From Terramyces sp. JEL0728 (Eukaryota > Chytridiomycota > Chytridiomycetes > Rhizophydiales > Terramycetaceae): DNA of 64,000 bases. The DNA lies in assembly GCA_027603945.1 (NCBI GenBank), contig JADIIU010000018.1, forward strand, positions 1-64,000, given 5' to 3'. Positions within the stretch are counted from its first letter, which is position 1. The number at the start of each line of letters is the position of its first letter. Made by a program: the position numbers and the translations under genes. This document shows, piece after piece, positions 32,631 to 42,486 of the stretch. The notes under the pieces are model-generated. The model was not told where the DNA came from and ran no database searches. It worked only from the letters and a program-made list of their open reading frames with translations.

Positions 32631-34372
32631 ATGTCATATAGTAACAAACCAATGAACATTGGCTTTCCTCCAAAGAAAGGCAAGGTTCTAGATGAAGAAG
32701 ATTTCGACAAGCAAATAGCCCAAAATTCAACCACCCGCATTAAATTATCCTCATTCAACGAATCCTCAATGATTGGAAACGAATTGAACAAGGCAAACTC
32801 TCCGGAATTACAAAATCTCTTAAACAACATAGAATATTCAGAACCTCAGATTGAGAAAAAGAAGCTCGCCAACAAAGCCTCAGTTGATTCATTTTTAAGC
32901 GATGAAGAAAATGCAAACAAGAAAAGCGATACAATGATGCTCGCAGACTTTCTGAAGGCTGGCCCTCCTCCAGGTTTCAATACACCTCCACCATCTCCTC
33001 CTAGCACCAAGAGAGGGACTGGATTTTTTGGATTTAAAAAAAAGGACAAGAAAAAGGACATACAACCACAGCAGAATGGCTTTGTTCAAGTAATTATTAC
33101 TAATGATAGCCCGCTAAACCGCCATCCAATTATGGCTATGTCCCTGCAAAGGTTTCAAAGCAGTCCCCTCCTATGAATGCCGCTCCTCAATTTGAACAAG
33201 CACCAACTCCCCAAAATACTCAGCAATATGAAATGCAAAGACAGATGCAAATGCAATATGAAATGCAACAGCAGTATGAGCAGCAACAAATAGAGCTGCA
33301 GAAATTGGAAATGCAAAAGCAGTATGAAGCACAACAAAAACAACAATTAGAGCAGCAAAGGTTGCAAAGTGAAGCACAGCAACAAGAACAGGTGCAGTAT
33401 TCCCCAGAAGAAGAGTATCCACCACAAACCATCAATTATGAAGAACAAGGATATCCATTTGAAAACAACGATAATAGGGAATCTCTGCTGGTGTTTGATC
33501 GCGAGGTTATTGAAAATACCGACTTTAACGCTTCGTTCATTGATGTTCCAGACAATATTAGGAATTTGAAAATCAAAGCATCCCATGGCAAGGGAGTTTC
33601 TTTTGCCCCTTCACCAGTATTGTCTGATGATGAATATTCGGATAATCCCCAACCGCAAGCTGCAGATCGTATTTCCCAAGACTTTGCTGATTACTATGAT
33701 TCATACAACGGCGGTAGCCAAGATGATCTAAAAGACGATAGAGTGGCTTTCCAAATGCGCAAGCCAAACATTGGGTCTAGACAATCTTCTCTGAGAAACT
33801 TGGGGCAAGGAGATAGATCTTCTATGCCACCTTCTCAGCTTTCAAGATCATCTTCACTTGAAAGCAATATCAGACAAGCTCCAGTCAATGTGGTTCCACC
33901 TCCAAGATCCGAAAAAGAAGATGCTCCTCGACAAGAGTCTTACACTGAAATGGAACAACAAACGCCAGAAGAAGAGAATAAGGAAAGAAAAAAGAAAAAA
34001 GTAAGACATGTGCAATTACAAACCAAGCCAATGTCAATCCCAACTCAGCACGTGAATGTTCAAACAGAACCTGTACAAATTGGAAATGGAAACCAAGACC
34101 AGCTGTTGGCAGAGATCGAGAGACTAAAAGCAGAACTCGCGACCGCTAGAACTGAAAATGAAAATACAGTTTCGTTAATGCAAGAGCAGAAACGCGGGTT
34201 TGACAAACTCTCTGCTCAAGCTTATAAAAAGATTAAAGAATTATTGACAGATCGTAACATTATGACCATAGAAATCAAAAGTTTAAAGTCTCAGGTAAAT
34301 TAAAACTAACAGCAGATGGATAAAATGGAAATACAGTTTGAAGACTGGGCTGAACAAGAAGTTGAACCATAA
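32631..34372 (+). CDS. Gln-rich scaffold with C-terminal coiled coil
   Basis: Exons 32631-33089, 33110-34294 and 34316-34372 give 566 residues. Order: acidic N-terminus, PPPGFNTPPPSPP, a basic FFGFKKKDKKK patch, a 70-residue Gln/Met/Glu stretch (about 33205-33400), Ser-rich linkers, three QT motifs (HVQLQTKP, VNVQTEPV), and a coiled coil ending KLSAQAYKKIKELLTDRN. The architecture mirrors 8385-10028, suggesting paralogs. The last acceptor is CAGCAG, so the intron may be 18 or 21 nt (566 or 567 residues). I do not recognise a named family. Confidence 0.65.
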
Positions 34373-34400
34373 TTCTTTATAAACTTATTGACTTTAAAAT

Positions 34401-35127
34401 CTATTCTTCAGTGAATTGTTCCAAGTTAAATTTCTTTAGGCGGTTATAGTCGCTTACAATAGAAACCCCGCAAACGTTATTCATGATTTCAATCATAATT
34501 GAATATTCCGCACCATTAATATCTACCTTGTGCTTGGTAGGCACAATATCTGCAACGATTTTGATCAGCTCATCCCTCGCATTCTTCAAACTGGTATTAT
34601 TACGAATTTTTGGAATTATTACAAATGTAGATGGTGGCAAGTCGTCGAAATGCGCATGAATTAGTTTTGACGCCATTTCCTTTATATCCTTCATCAGAGC
34701 AAAGCAAGTATCTGTTATTGGGATTATTCTTGAAGTGTACCTGGTGTTCTTGATTTTAGAGTCGATAAAGTCGTTCATTAGCTTCAGTATAAAACTGACT
34801 GGCTCTATAGTGTCGTTAGTCTATATTAAAGCCAATTACCTTGATAAACAGCGTGCAAGGAATATTTGTGGGGATCATGGAGAATATCTTTTTTTTAGTA
34901 GATTTAATCGAGTTCAGCTCTTGCTGCAAAAGATCCTCAATTGATTTTGATTCATCCACTTGCTCGTCTTGGTTGGTGTATGATTCAAATATACTTGTTA
35001 TTTCTGTGGTTGATTGTCGTTCTTTTCCTCGATGGCAGGTAACCAGAAATCCTTTAGTTCCTGTTGGGAGAGTGAAACTTCTGTTGGTATCAGATCGTTG
35101 AGGTTTGAATGCTTTTTGTTTTCCCAT
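34401..35127 (-). CDS. TAN1: Tan1/THUMPD1 adaptor for tRNA cytidine acetylation
   Basis: Exons 35127-34840 and 34820-34401 give 235 residues. GTKGFLVTCHRGKERQSTTE is the family N-terminal signature, and a THUMP RNA-binding domain follows (IPCTLFIKTNDTIEP across the 19-nt intron, then RYTSRIIPITDTC). Tan1 delivers tRNA to the acetyltransferase Kre33/NAT10 for ac4C formation. The start is set by MGKQKAFKP, which matches the family. Confidence 0.87.
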
Positions 35128-35949
35128 TTTATAAAGTTTTTTGGAAAAAAATATATTGCAGAATACATCAATAAATGAGGCTGGAAGAACAACGTCTTCA
35201 ATTGGTGGGCTGATACAAAGTCCCATTACTGTTTATCCAATCCTGCTGCCCGACTTTCATTTAAAGTTGCGTCAAATTAGTTTGGTTCATGCACAGATCA
35301 ACCACAGGTATTCAAAGCGATAATACCAAACGATAGAATCTTAAATGTCTCACTTGACTGATATTTTTGTACTCGAGAATCTTAAGGGCTTGTCAAGTTA
35401 TTAATTTGGACTTTTTGAGATCAGTTGGATTAAGCCGCATTTAGATGAGCAAAGGCAAATGTTTCTGCCAGCAACTTGACGACTTTGTTACTTTGCAAAG
35501 ACGGCTGAATTTCTTTGCTTGTTCTATGATCAAGAACTGTCTGTGCTGTAAACTCTTTGGTAACATTGCAATATTTTTCTATTTGGTACTCGAGGAATAA
35601 CTGGCTAAAATTGATCAAAGGATTCAGTTAGCATCTGCTATTTCCAAGGTTTTAAATTTAGTACTATTGTCCGAGTTTCGTTCATCAAAGAATCGGGGCA
35701 AGATCTTTTGTCTTTAACACAAAGCCGAAAGCAGTATAGAAACATTAAACCTGATTTAGTTGCTATTTCAAAGGATTCATAAAGAATTGATTACAGCAAT
35801 TGAATAACGGTGGCTTTAATCATCTTTTGGTTGATGTCATAGCCTCGCTCCCATTTCGACGATCTTTTTCATTGGCGAAGCTTCGGAAAAATCTGCCCCT
35901 GTAACGCCTTTCGTTCGGTTGCAACGTAAAGAGCAAAAAACAGGTATAA
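35128..35949. other. Unresolved region with coding-like fragments
   Basis: About 820 bases. On + 35168-35323 an open segment reads SPITVYPILLPDFHLKLRQI and ends in a stop. On - 35618-35430 another reads LFLEYQIEKYCNVTKEFTAQ and ends LAETFAFAHLNAA, with an adjoining open stretch (35710-35632) in the next frame. Neither has an ATG in frame nor a convincing short intron to link it, so these may be small genes I could not splice, or broken ones. Confidence 0.3.
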
Positions 35950-36579
35950 ATGGCCAGCCATCCCCACTTTCGAAATAAAATGGAATACAAAATAGCAGGA
36001 AAGTACACAGTCCAAGAACAAACTCCTCCTCCAGAATATAAACCTCAGCCTCTGCCAACTGGTTCAACTCAAACTGCAGAATTCCTAGGGTTTCTAATGT
36101 ACAAAATCTGGCATTCAAAAGGCGGCCAAGAACAACAAATTTCTCTAGATCAAAACAACAACGTCTGCCTACCAGGAACCGAATCTTGGTTTGCAGATTT
36201 TGTATTGAAAACAAGGAAAATTTTAAAGATATCAAGAATACCATTTCCAGTCATTTTCACTGCTTTCCTATACATTGCGCAATTACGTAGAATTATTCCA
36301 CAACATATCGGCTCTGGATCTGAAGTCCGGCTATTGATTGCCTCGATGATGATATCCCATAAACAAAACACAGATCATACATACAAGAACTCTGCTTGGG
36401 CTAATATGACTGGCATCCCGCCTCAAGGCATTAATTTGATTGAAATTGATTTTTTGAAAGGCTTGAATTGGCGTACTCATGTTCCTTCTGGCAAGTACAA
36501 GCAGTGGATTGTAATCATTGATAAACTGCACAAAGAATATACCAACTGGCGTACTAATGGCGAAATTATTAATTTATAA
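35950..36579 (+). CDS. Pho80/PCL-type cyclin
   Basis: Intronless, 209 residues. A cyclin box runs from about residue 70 (WFADFVLKTRKILKISRIP) through VIFTAFLYIAQLRRI, RLLIASMMISHKQNTDHTYKNSAWANMTGI and EIDFLKGLNWRTHV, the arrangement of Pho80-like cyclins that partner Pho85/CDK5-type kinases. The target process cannot be inferred. The stop is TAATAAA. Confidence 0.8.
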   Translation: MASHPHFRNKMEYKIAGKYTVQEQTPPPEYKPQPLPTGSTQTAEFLGFLMYKIWHSKGGQEQQISLDQNNNVCLPGTESWFADFVLKTRKILKISRIPFPVIFTAFLYIAQLRRIIPQHIGSGSEVRLLIASMMISHKQNTDHTYKNSAWANMTGIPPQGINLIEIDFLKGLNWRTHVPSGKYKQWIVIIDKLHKEYTNWRTNGEIINL

Positions 36580-36597
36580 TAAATTGTATATATACCT

Positions 36598-37392
36598 TTA
36601 TTTGGTTTTTGTTACAATTGCTCCAATTAAGCTAGCAGTTTTTGGATCTGTGATTGGCAGGATGTCAAGACCATTAATTGACTGGATATTTGCAACTGAT
36701 TCTTGTTCCAGGAATTGCACCAGCACTTTCCCTTCATCTCTAATATACCTTTGTAAATTCGCAATCTGTGTTTTGTCAAACTTGGTTTGTTGGCTGAATA
36801 TCAGCAAATGCCGGGAATGAAATTCATTCGCGTGTGTGCATTTGAAATTGCCCAGACCCGCTTTGGTTCTTAGCCATTCAATCGCAAAACATAAATCATT
36901 ATCACTAGTAACTGTGCGAATATTCTTTGCAAAATTAAGTAAATACACTGACGATGTAATTGATTGGGGTTCGTAATTGATAATCACATCATCGAATGGG
37001 ATATATTCGCTTATGTATGCTTCGAAATCAGTATTGAAGCCGTAATCGCATTCCAAAGAAAGTTTGTTTTGCAGATACAAATCCGTTTTACTCGTACCTG
37101 ATGTTACAAATGTTTTCAGCGATTGGCAAGTAGCCCGCATTGAATAAAGAATCGCTAATGGCTTGACTTGAGGAAAATCCGAATGCGGGATGGCAACTAT
37201 AGTCTTTTCTGGAACTGCGAATACGAAATACCCCGATATGCACAGCATCACAACCATCAGAAATTTGATGTATGGAAAACAGCTCTTGATTTTCTTGCGG
37301 AATATAAAGTAAGTGATGAAGCTGCCTATAAACAATTTGCTGGCTGGTTTCATTGAAAAAAGTTGAAATTGATGACGTTGCGTTGATGGCAT
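36598..37392 (-). CDS. Single-pass membrane protein of unknown function
   Basis: 264 residues from ATG 37392; an internal ATG at 37353 is an alternative start. A basic segment (FRKKIKSCFPYIK) precedes one membrane helix (FLMVVMLCISGYFVFAV) near residue 40, then about 200 soluble residues, probably in the lumen or cell exterior. The domain contains LQRYIRDEGKVLVQFLEQE and ends KTK. No family is recognised. Confidence 0.45.
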   Translation of the reverse strand: MPSTQRHQFQLFSMKPASKLFIGSFITYFIFRKKIKSCFPYIKFLMVVMLCISGYFVFAVPEKTIVAIPHSDFPQVKPLAILYSMRATCQSLKTFVTSGTSKTDLYLQNKLSLECDYGFNTDFEAYISEYIPFDDVIINYEPQSITSSVYLLNFAKNIRTVTSDNDLCFAIEWLRTKAGLGNFKCTHANEFHSRHLLIFSQQTKFDKTQIANLQRYIRDEGKVLVQFLEQESVANIQSINGLDILPITDPKTASLIGAIVTKTK

Positions 37393-37621
37393 GAAGCTAT
37401 TGTACCATAGAAATATATTTAATAAGTCCCTTAGTATAGTTCCAAGTTGAGTGGAGCATGGATTTATCTGTGGATTCAATCAACTTTGAATCTACACCGA
37501 TTTAATTTGGTTCAAAGTGGAAACTCGGCATATAGTTTCAACTGATAGTGTGCTTGCCTTTCACTCTTGATTTCCTCAGCAGTTTTCGGAGTTGGCAATC
37601 TCGCAAAATTAGAAAGCAAAA

Positions 37622-39054
37622 ATGATACTTAGACGTTCAGTACATACTACTAACCCAGCTCATACTACTAATACTAATAACAATAACCGCAATGGTAATA
37701 ATCTTCAACGTATATTTCCCAGCAACTGTGACAGAAAATCTAAAATACGTAATATCGCTTTCAAGTATTATTCTTTCTGGAATTATCGGGGCGAAATGTG
37801 CAATATATTTAAAGATTGATCAGATGCTAGGGATGCTAGTATCTGGAATAATAGTGCGAAATATCTTGCCTACTGTTATTATTGATCTTCCACATACTTG
37901 GACAGCAGTAATCTGGACAATCGCTTTAGCATCAGTTGTTTCAAGGGCCGGTACGTTAAAATAACATAGGATTATCACTGCAACAGAGTGTGGTGTTTCA
38001 TAACTGGATGGAGTCACTTTTATTAGGAACCTTGCCTATATTGACTGAAGCGTCGTTGCTGGCTTATGTGACCAAAGCCGCTTTTAATTTACCTACCTCT
38101 TGGGCATTTACTCTTGCTTTTGGAGTAGCAACAATCAGTCCTGGTGTTGTTGTTCCCCTGCTATTAAAACTAATGGATAATGGATGGCAAAAGAGTAGAT
38201 TGCCGCCAATGATGTTGGCAGGAGTAGGTATGGATGTATTACTAGGGACATGTGGGTTTGGAATATCGCTAGCATCGTGTTTTGGACATAGTCATGAAAT
38301 TGAACACGAAAGCTGGATCATTAGAGGAATTGAAGAAATTGGGATGGGGTTCTTGCTAGGAATTACACTTGGATTAACTGCGTTTGCTTACAGTCGGCTA
38401 AGGATCCCAGAAGGCATTTCAACACCAATTGTTTTTGTTTGCAGCTGTCTGACAATGTTTTGGTGTAAAACTCACGGATTCACTGGTGCAGCGTCTTGTT
38501 CAACATTCTTAACTTGGAGTGCGATCGGTAATAGTTGGCTCAAGAAAGACATTGAAGCTGCCGATGACAAGTACGTTTAAAGTAACTAGATTGAAACATA
38601 TTTGGAAAATGTTCAAGTATGGGCTATTTCCTGTCATTGGAGCAACGATATCATTTGACAAAATCTCACTTGCACTACTGTTTAGGGCACTACTGATTGT
38701 TCTATTTTCAGTTGTTGTGAAAATGAGTGCTGCGTACCTGACAGCACAACTAGCTGATTTATCAGAAGAAGAAGCATTCTTTATAGCTGGTATCTGGACA
38801 GGCAAAGCTAGTATACAGGTAAATAAAGGTAATGCTAGGCGACATTGTGCGGGGTTGCGTTGGAAAAGGTACATGAACATCATCTGGAAGGAAAACCGGA
38901 AGAGAAATACGCACAAATAGTATTTTTATGTCTAGTTTGTGCAATCATTATCGGGGTTCCATTCGCATCGATTTGGGTTGGACTGTTTGGCAAAGTGCAG
39001 ATTGGCCCAGATCTTGTAGATACAATTCAAGAGGTTAATAAAGAAGAAGGCTAG
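37622..39054 (+). CDS. NHA/SLC9B-type cation/proton antiporter
   Basis: Exons 37622-37639, 37659-37950, 37970-38570, 38590-38817 and 38838-39054 give 451 residues with about twelve hydrophobic segments. GMLVSGIIVRNILP, SRAGLSLQQ (across an intron), FGVATISPGVVVPLLL and EEAFFIAGIWTGKASIQ are typical of the NHA1/NHA2 branch of CPA2 exchangers. At the ion site the family Asp-Asp pair appears as Met-Asp (GVGMDVLLG). The first exon is only 18 nt. Splicing it to the second turns an open but meaningless N-terminus into a clean membrane helix. Introns are 19, 19, 19 and 20 nt. Confidence 0.83.
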
Positions 39055-39105
39055 TCCAAGCTGGACGTATACCGCACTCAAACATGGAAAATAGAGATAA
39101 TATAT

Positions 39106-39588
39106 TCAACCTAGGATACCATTCAATTCCTTTTTCATTTCAACTATTTCTTCCTCCGATCTCCACAATTCCTTTGGAATATTGAATTTAGTTCTAATTT
39201 CATGATAATCCTTGCACTGCTTAATATGCCAAGCGACAGTTCTACATCCAATATCCAACAGCCCAGGTATATCCAAGTAATTAGCTGCAAGAATAACATC
39301 CGCCATGATATCGAAATCCAACTTCATCAAGTCCTTGTCTTCTTCAATCATATCATCTACCGCTTTTTCAACTGGCTTTTCAGGTGCTGGTGGATCGTCT
39401 TTATGGATATTCAAGTATTTAACTACAAAGTCGAGGATGCTGCTGGATACGTTTGGGAGTGGAATTGCCGAATCGAAAACGTCCAAATCGGTCACCATGT
39501 TTTTGATTAGATTCGATTGGAATATCAGATCTTTTTCTAGAATGTATTCCTTTTCATCGGAAGTCGTTAGTTTCACTGTTGTGCTCAT
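39106..39588 (-). CDS. SKP1-family protein, divergent paralog A
   Basis: Intronless, 160 residues. BTB/POZ half: VKLTTSDEKEYILEKDL, SNLIKNMVTDLDV, IPLPNVSSSIL. Dimerisation helices: DIMADVILAANYLDIPGLLDIGCRTVA. The true SKP1 tail that contacts F-box proteins ([21 protein letters not shown]) is replaced by FNIPKELWRSEEEIVEMKKE and a C-terminal ELNGILG. Nearly the same tail is in paralog C at 40419-40901, so the two are sister copies. It may bind a restricted set of F-box proteins or none. Confidence 0.85.
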   Translation of the reverse strand: MSTTVKLTTSDEKEYILEKDLIFQSNLIKNMVTDLDVFDSAIPLPNVSSSILDFVVKYLNIHKDDPPAPEKPVEKAVDDMIEEDKDLMKLDFDIMADVILAANYLDIPGLLDIGCRTVAWHIKQCKDYHEIRTKFNIPKELWRSEEEIVEMKKELNGILG

Positions 39589-39680
39589 TGGCAAGTTTTT
39601 TGGTTTTTGCACAGCACTTTATAGCCTGAATGAGTCAGCCAGCAAGATAAACTGAAATCAGGACAAGATGAAATTAAAAT

Positions 39681-40231
39681 TTACATTTTATTAAGCTGCT
39701 GATCCATTAGCCCATTTAATTTCCTACAGTTAACAACAATCACCTCATCAATAAGCTTTCTTTGTTCTGGTGTATACCATCGTTCCTGCGGTACATTGAA
39801 TTCTTCAATGACTTGATCAATCGATTTGCCTTTAATCAACAATGCGACCGTCTTGCATCCAAGATCTAGTAATCCAGGAATATCCAAGTAGTTAGCAGCA
39901 GTAATTATATCAAATAAGGTTTGGTTGTCTACTTTGAGCAACTGGGAATCTTCCTCGCTTATATCGTCAAGAGTCTTGTACAATGGTGGTTCTTCCGGTA
40001 CTGGATCATCTTTGTGCATTTGGGCATACTTGATTACTGGATTAGAAAAACCGTACCGATTTCAAGGATTTTCGAAGATACGTTTGGAAGTGGAATCACT
40101 GCATCGCTGATATCCAAATCCATCAACATATTCTTGATCAAATTCGATTGAGTCACTACATCCTTTTGCAGTATGTATTCCACATCATCGCTGGTCTTTA
40201 ATTTGACTTGAGTTTGTGGGTCGAAAGCCAT
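39681..40231 (-). CDS. SKP1-family protein, divergent paralog B
   Basis: Exons 40231-40057 and 40036-39681 give 176 residues, the longest of the five. KLKTSDDVEYILQKDV and SNLIKNMLMDLDI are followed by EIVIKYAQMHKDDP across a 20-nt intron, then AANYLDIPGLLDLGCKTVALLI. The tail diverges after FNVPQERWYTPEQR and adds a unique VNCRKLNGLMDQQLNKM extension. The intron position is not shared with the canonical copy, whose intron is further downstream. Confidence 0.83.
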
Positions 40232-40418
40232 TTGAGAAAAAAGACAAGAAATTAAATCACAGATTTGGAATGTGTGCTTCAAAACATTGAAGATTTGAGA
40301 ATGCGCATCAGACATGATTCCCATTCGGAGAGTGTACTGAATGGCATGAAAGTAATCCAATTGCTCTCAAAAGCTATCAAACCCAATTCTTAAACCAAGG
40401 TAAAAGTCATAATATTTA

Positions 40419-40901
40419 TTATCCAAGGATGCCATTTAATTCTTTCTTCATTTCTGCAATTTCCTCTTCAGATCTCCACAACTCTTTGGGAATATTAAAT
40501 TCCTGTCTGATTTGATGATAGTCCTTTCCTTTGATTTTCATTGCAACGGTTCTGCAGCCAATATCCAATAATCCAGGAACATCCAAGTAATTTGAAGCGA
40601 GGATTAAATCAAACATGACTGGATACTCTAGTTTCATTAATTCCTTGTCTTCGTCAATCATATCGTCAACAGCCCTTTCAATTGGTTTTTCTGGGACTAC
40701 TTCTCCTCTGTGAATTTCCATATACTTTAGTACCAAATCAAGAATATCTGAGCGGACGTTTGGCAGTGGAATAGTAGCATCAGCAACATCCAAATCCGTC
40801 ACCATATTCTTGATTAGGTTTGATTGGAAAATCAAGTCTCTTTCAATAGAGTACTCCTTGTCATCCGATGTTTTGATTTTGATGGGTGCACCTGGATTCA
40901 T
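40419..40901 (-). CDS. SKP1-family protein, divergent paralog C
   Basis: Intronless, 160 residues, very like paralog A (shared NMVTDLDV, KELWRSEEEI, EMKKELNGILG). KIKTSDDKEYSIERDL opens the BTB half and ASNYLDVPGLLDIGCRTVA marks the SKP1 core. It has no canonical WCEDR-type tail. The stop is TAATAAA. The copies A and C flank B, which suggests successive tandem duplication. Confidence 0.85.
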   Translation of the reverse strand: MNPGAPIKIKTSDDKEYSIERDLIFQSNLIKNMVTDLDVADATIPLPNVRSDILDLVLKYMEIHRGEVVPEKPIERAVDDMIDEDKELMKLEYPVMFDLILASNYLDVPGLLDIGCRTVAMKIKGKDYHQIRQEFNIPKELWRSEEEIAEMKKELNGILG

Positions 40902-41123
40902 TTAGGCAAAGAATCTGGCCGCCACTTTTCGATCCTAGCCTGATGCCAACCTTAATGCAGCAGGACCAGTCCTTTGCCGGCCAAAACTAATTGTTCCACC
41001 GATATCTTGCACATATTCTGCATTGGGTTGTTTATTGATTGCAATCCTTTCGCGGTTGGCATATGAAACAAACCTGGGACAAAAGTCTCGTTCGGCAAAA
41101 CAATAATTTACCCAATAGAAGCA

Positions 41124-41533
41124 ATGGTGAGCATCATCTGCAGCGACGATAAACCAATTCAAATACCACCAAAGATGGCAAAGCTGTCAAAATTCGTTCA
41201 GCGTAACGAATCGCTTTCAGAAATCACAGTCCCTGAATTATCCTCAGCAGCTCTACTCAAAGGCAAGTAAAGCTAACAATAGTCCTCGAATGGGTTGATT
41301 TCCACTCTGAGCATACAGAGCATGACCAAGAAGAAATTGACTGGGACAAGAAATTCCTCAAAGTTGATACTCTAGTATTATTTGAAATTATTGAAGCTGC
41401 AAATTCACTGGAAATTGAAGAGTTGACTCTTTTGTGTGCAAAGAACATGGAAGATTTCCTTGGAGAACATGAACAGGATTTGGATGCCGTATGCAAGGAA
41501 TTTGAAATTCCTGTAGATTTGCAGGGCATGTAA
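41124..41533 (+). CDS. Highly diverged SKP1-like protein D
   Basis: Exons 41124-41262 and 41283-41533 give 129 residues. It lies on the opposite strand inside the SKP1 cluster and is visible only after splicing. VSIICSDDKPIQIPPKMAKL, then SLSEITVPELSSAALLKVLE, then FLKVDTLVLFEIIEAANSLE match the BTB, hinge and helix regions of SKP1 position by position, but identity is low. The F-box-binding tail is lost: the protein stops at FEIPVDLQGM. The intron is GC-AG (20 nt). Probably a decaying or specialised copy. The stop is TAATAAA. Confidence 0.65.
41263..41282 (+). other. GC-AG intron of 20 nt
   Basis: gcaagtaaagctaacaatag joins CTC AAA G to TC CTC GAA, restoring the SKP1-like frame LLKVLEWVDF. 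The donor GCAAGT is the usual partner of GC-AG introns and the branch motif is CTAAC. It is the only non-GT donor I found among about 110 introns. Confidence 0.6.
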
Positions 41534-41758
41534 TAAAGGCAGTTAGAGGTCGTTGAATGATTTTTGTACAGCCAGATATTTCTGTGTTGTGATTCACTCC
41601 AGTCATCGCTGCAACGAATGGTCGAATGCAGTGCGAGCACTATTCTTGTAACTCTATCTCACTATGCCGAGGTGCTGGTCGGGAGATTTTATCCCTGGCA
41701 CAATATTTAGGAACTTGACGACACTCGATATTCGGTTAAACAGCAATTAAGAATTTAT

Positions 41759-42252
41759 TTAACGGTCTTCGCACCATTCATTTTCCTTGCGGATTTGCTC
41801 TTCTTCTTCAGGAGTAAAGTCGTTAGTAATATTGAAAGTCTTTCTAATTTCTTCTACTGATTTACCCTTGATCATATTGGCAACAGTCTTGCATCCTAAT
41901 TTTAAAAACACTTACCAAGATCTAATAAGCCTTGCATATCCATGTAGTTGGCTGCGAGAATAATTTCAAAAAGAGTTCCTTGATCGACTGCAATAAAATC
42001 TCTATCCCATTCATCAATATCATCAGAGGATTTTGCCTTCATTTCGTCTTCTAGAGGTGGAGGAGTATCATTCTTGTGGTGAGTGGCATATTCGATGATT
42101 TTGGTGAGGATATGAGCAGTAACATTAGGGAGTGGAATTGCAGCTTCACCAACTTCCAAGTCGCTGAGCATATTTTTAATTAGCTGAGACTGGGTGATAA
42201 TATCTTCGGCGACATTAAACTCTTGACCGTCACTGCTTGTTAACTTTACCAT
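41759..42252 (-). CDS. SKP1: SKP1, canonical SCF ubiquitin-ligase adaptor
   Basis: Exons 42252-41916 and 41895-41759 give 157 residues, the normal SKP1 length. [54 protein letters not shown] and the full F-box-binding tail [20 protein letters not shown], ending WCEDR, are all present. This is the copy expected to serve the SCF core, linking Cul1 to F-box proteins. The 20-nt intron sits in LGCKT. The stop runs into AATAAA. Confidence 0.93.
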
Positions 42253-42486
42253 TGTGAGATTTGGGGAAATAGAAAAAGTCCCGCCACTGGCTATCAACAA
42301 TGTGACTAAACAAATTTGAAGAGTCATTCATACTTTCTCTTTCATTTGAGTCACAAACGGCACCACTGCATCTTTACTTTGCCGAGTAATTCCACAAGAC
42401 AGCATGTTATATATCACGGCGCCATACATTGCCAATTCCCTTATTCAATGAAACATGAACCAAACAATATTGGGCGATAAGTTATA

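Noticed and set aside
33173..33435. Minus-strand ORFs rich in Cys, Leu or Ser opposite the Gln-rich region
   Set aside because: They are the complement of CAG/CAA codon repeats in the scaffold gene and have no independent support.
41257..41640. Minus-strand Ser/Cys-rich 127-residue ORF
   Set aside because: It is antisense to the spliced SKP1-like copy D, whose plus-strand frame aligns with SKP1.
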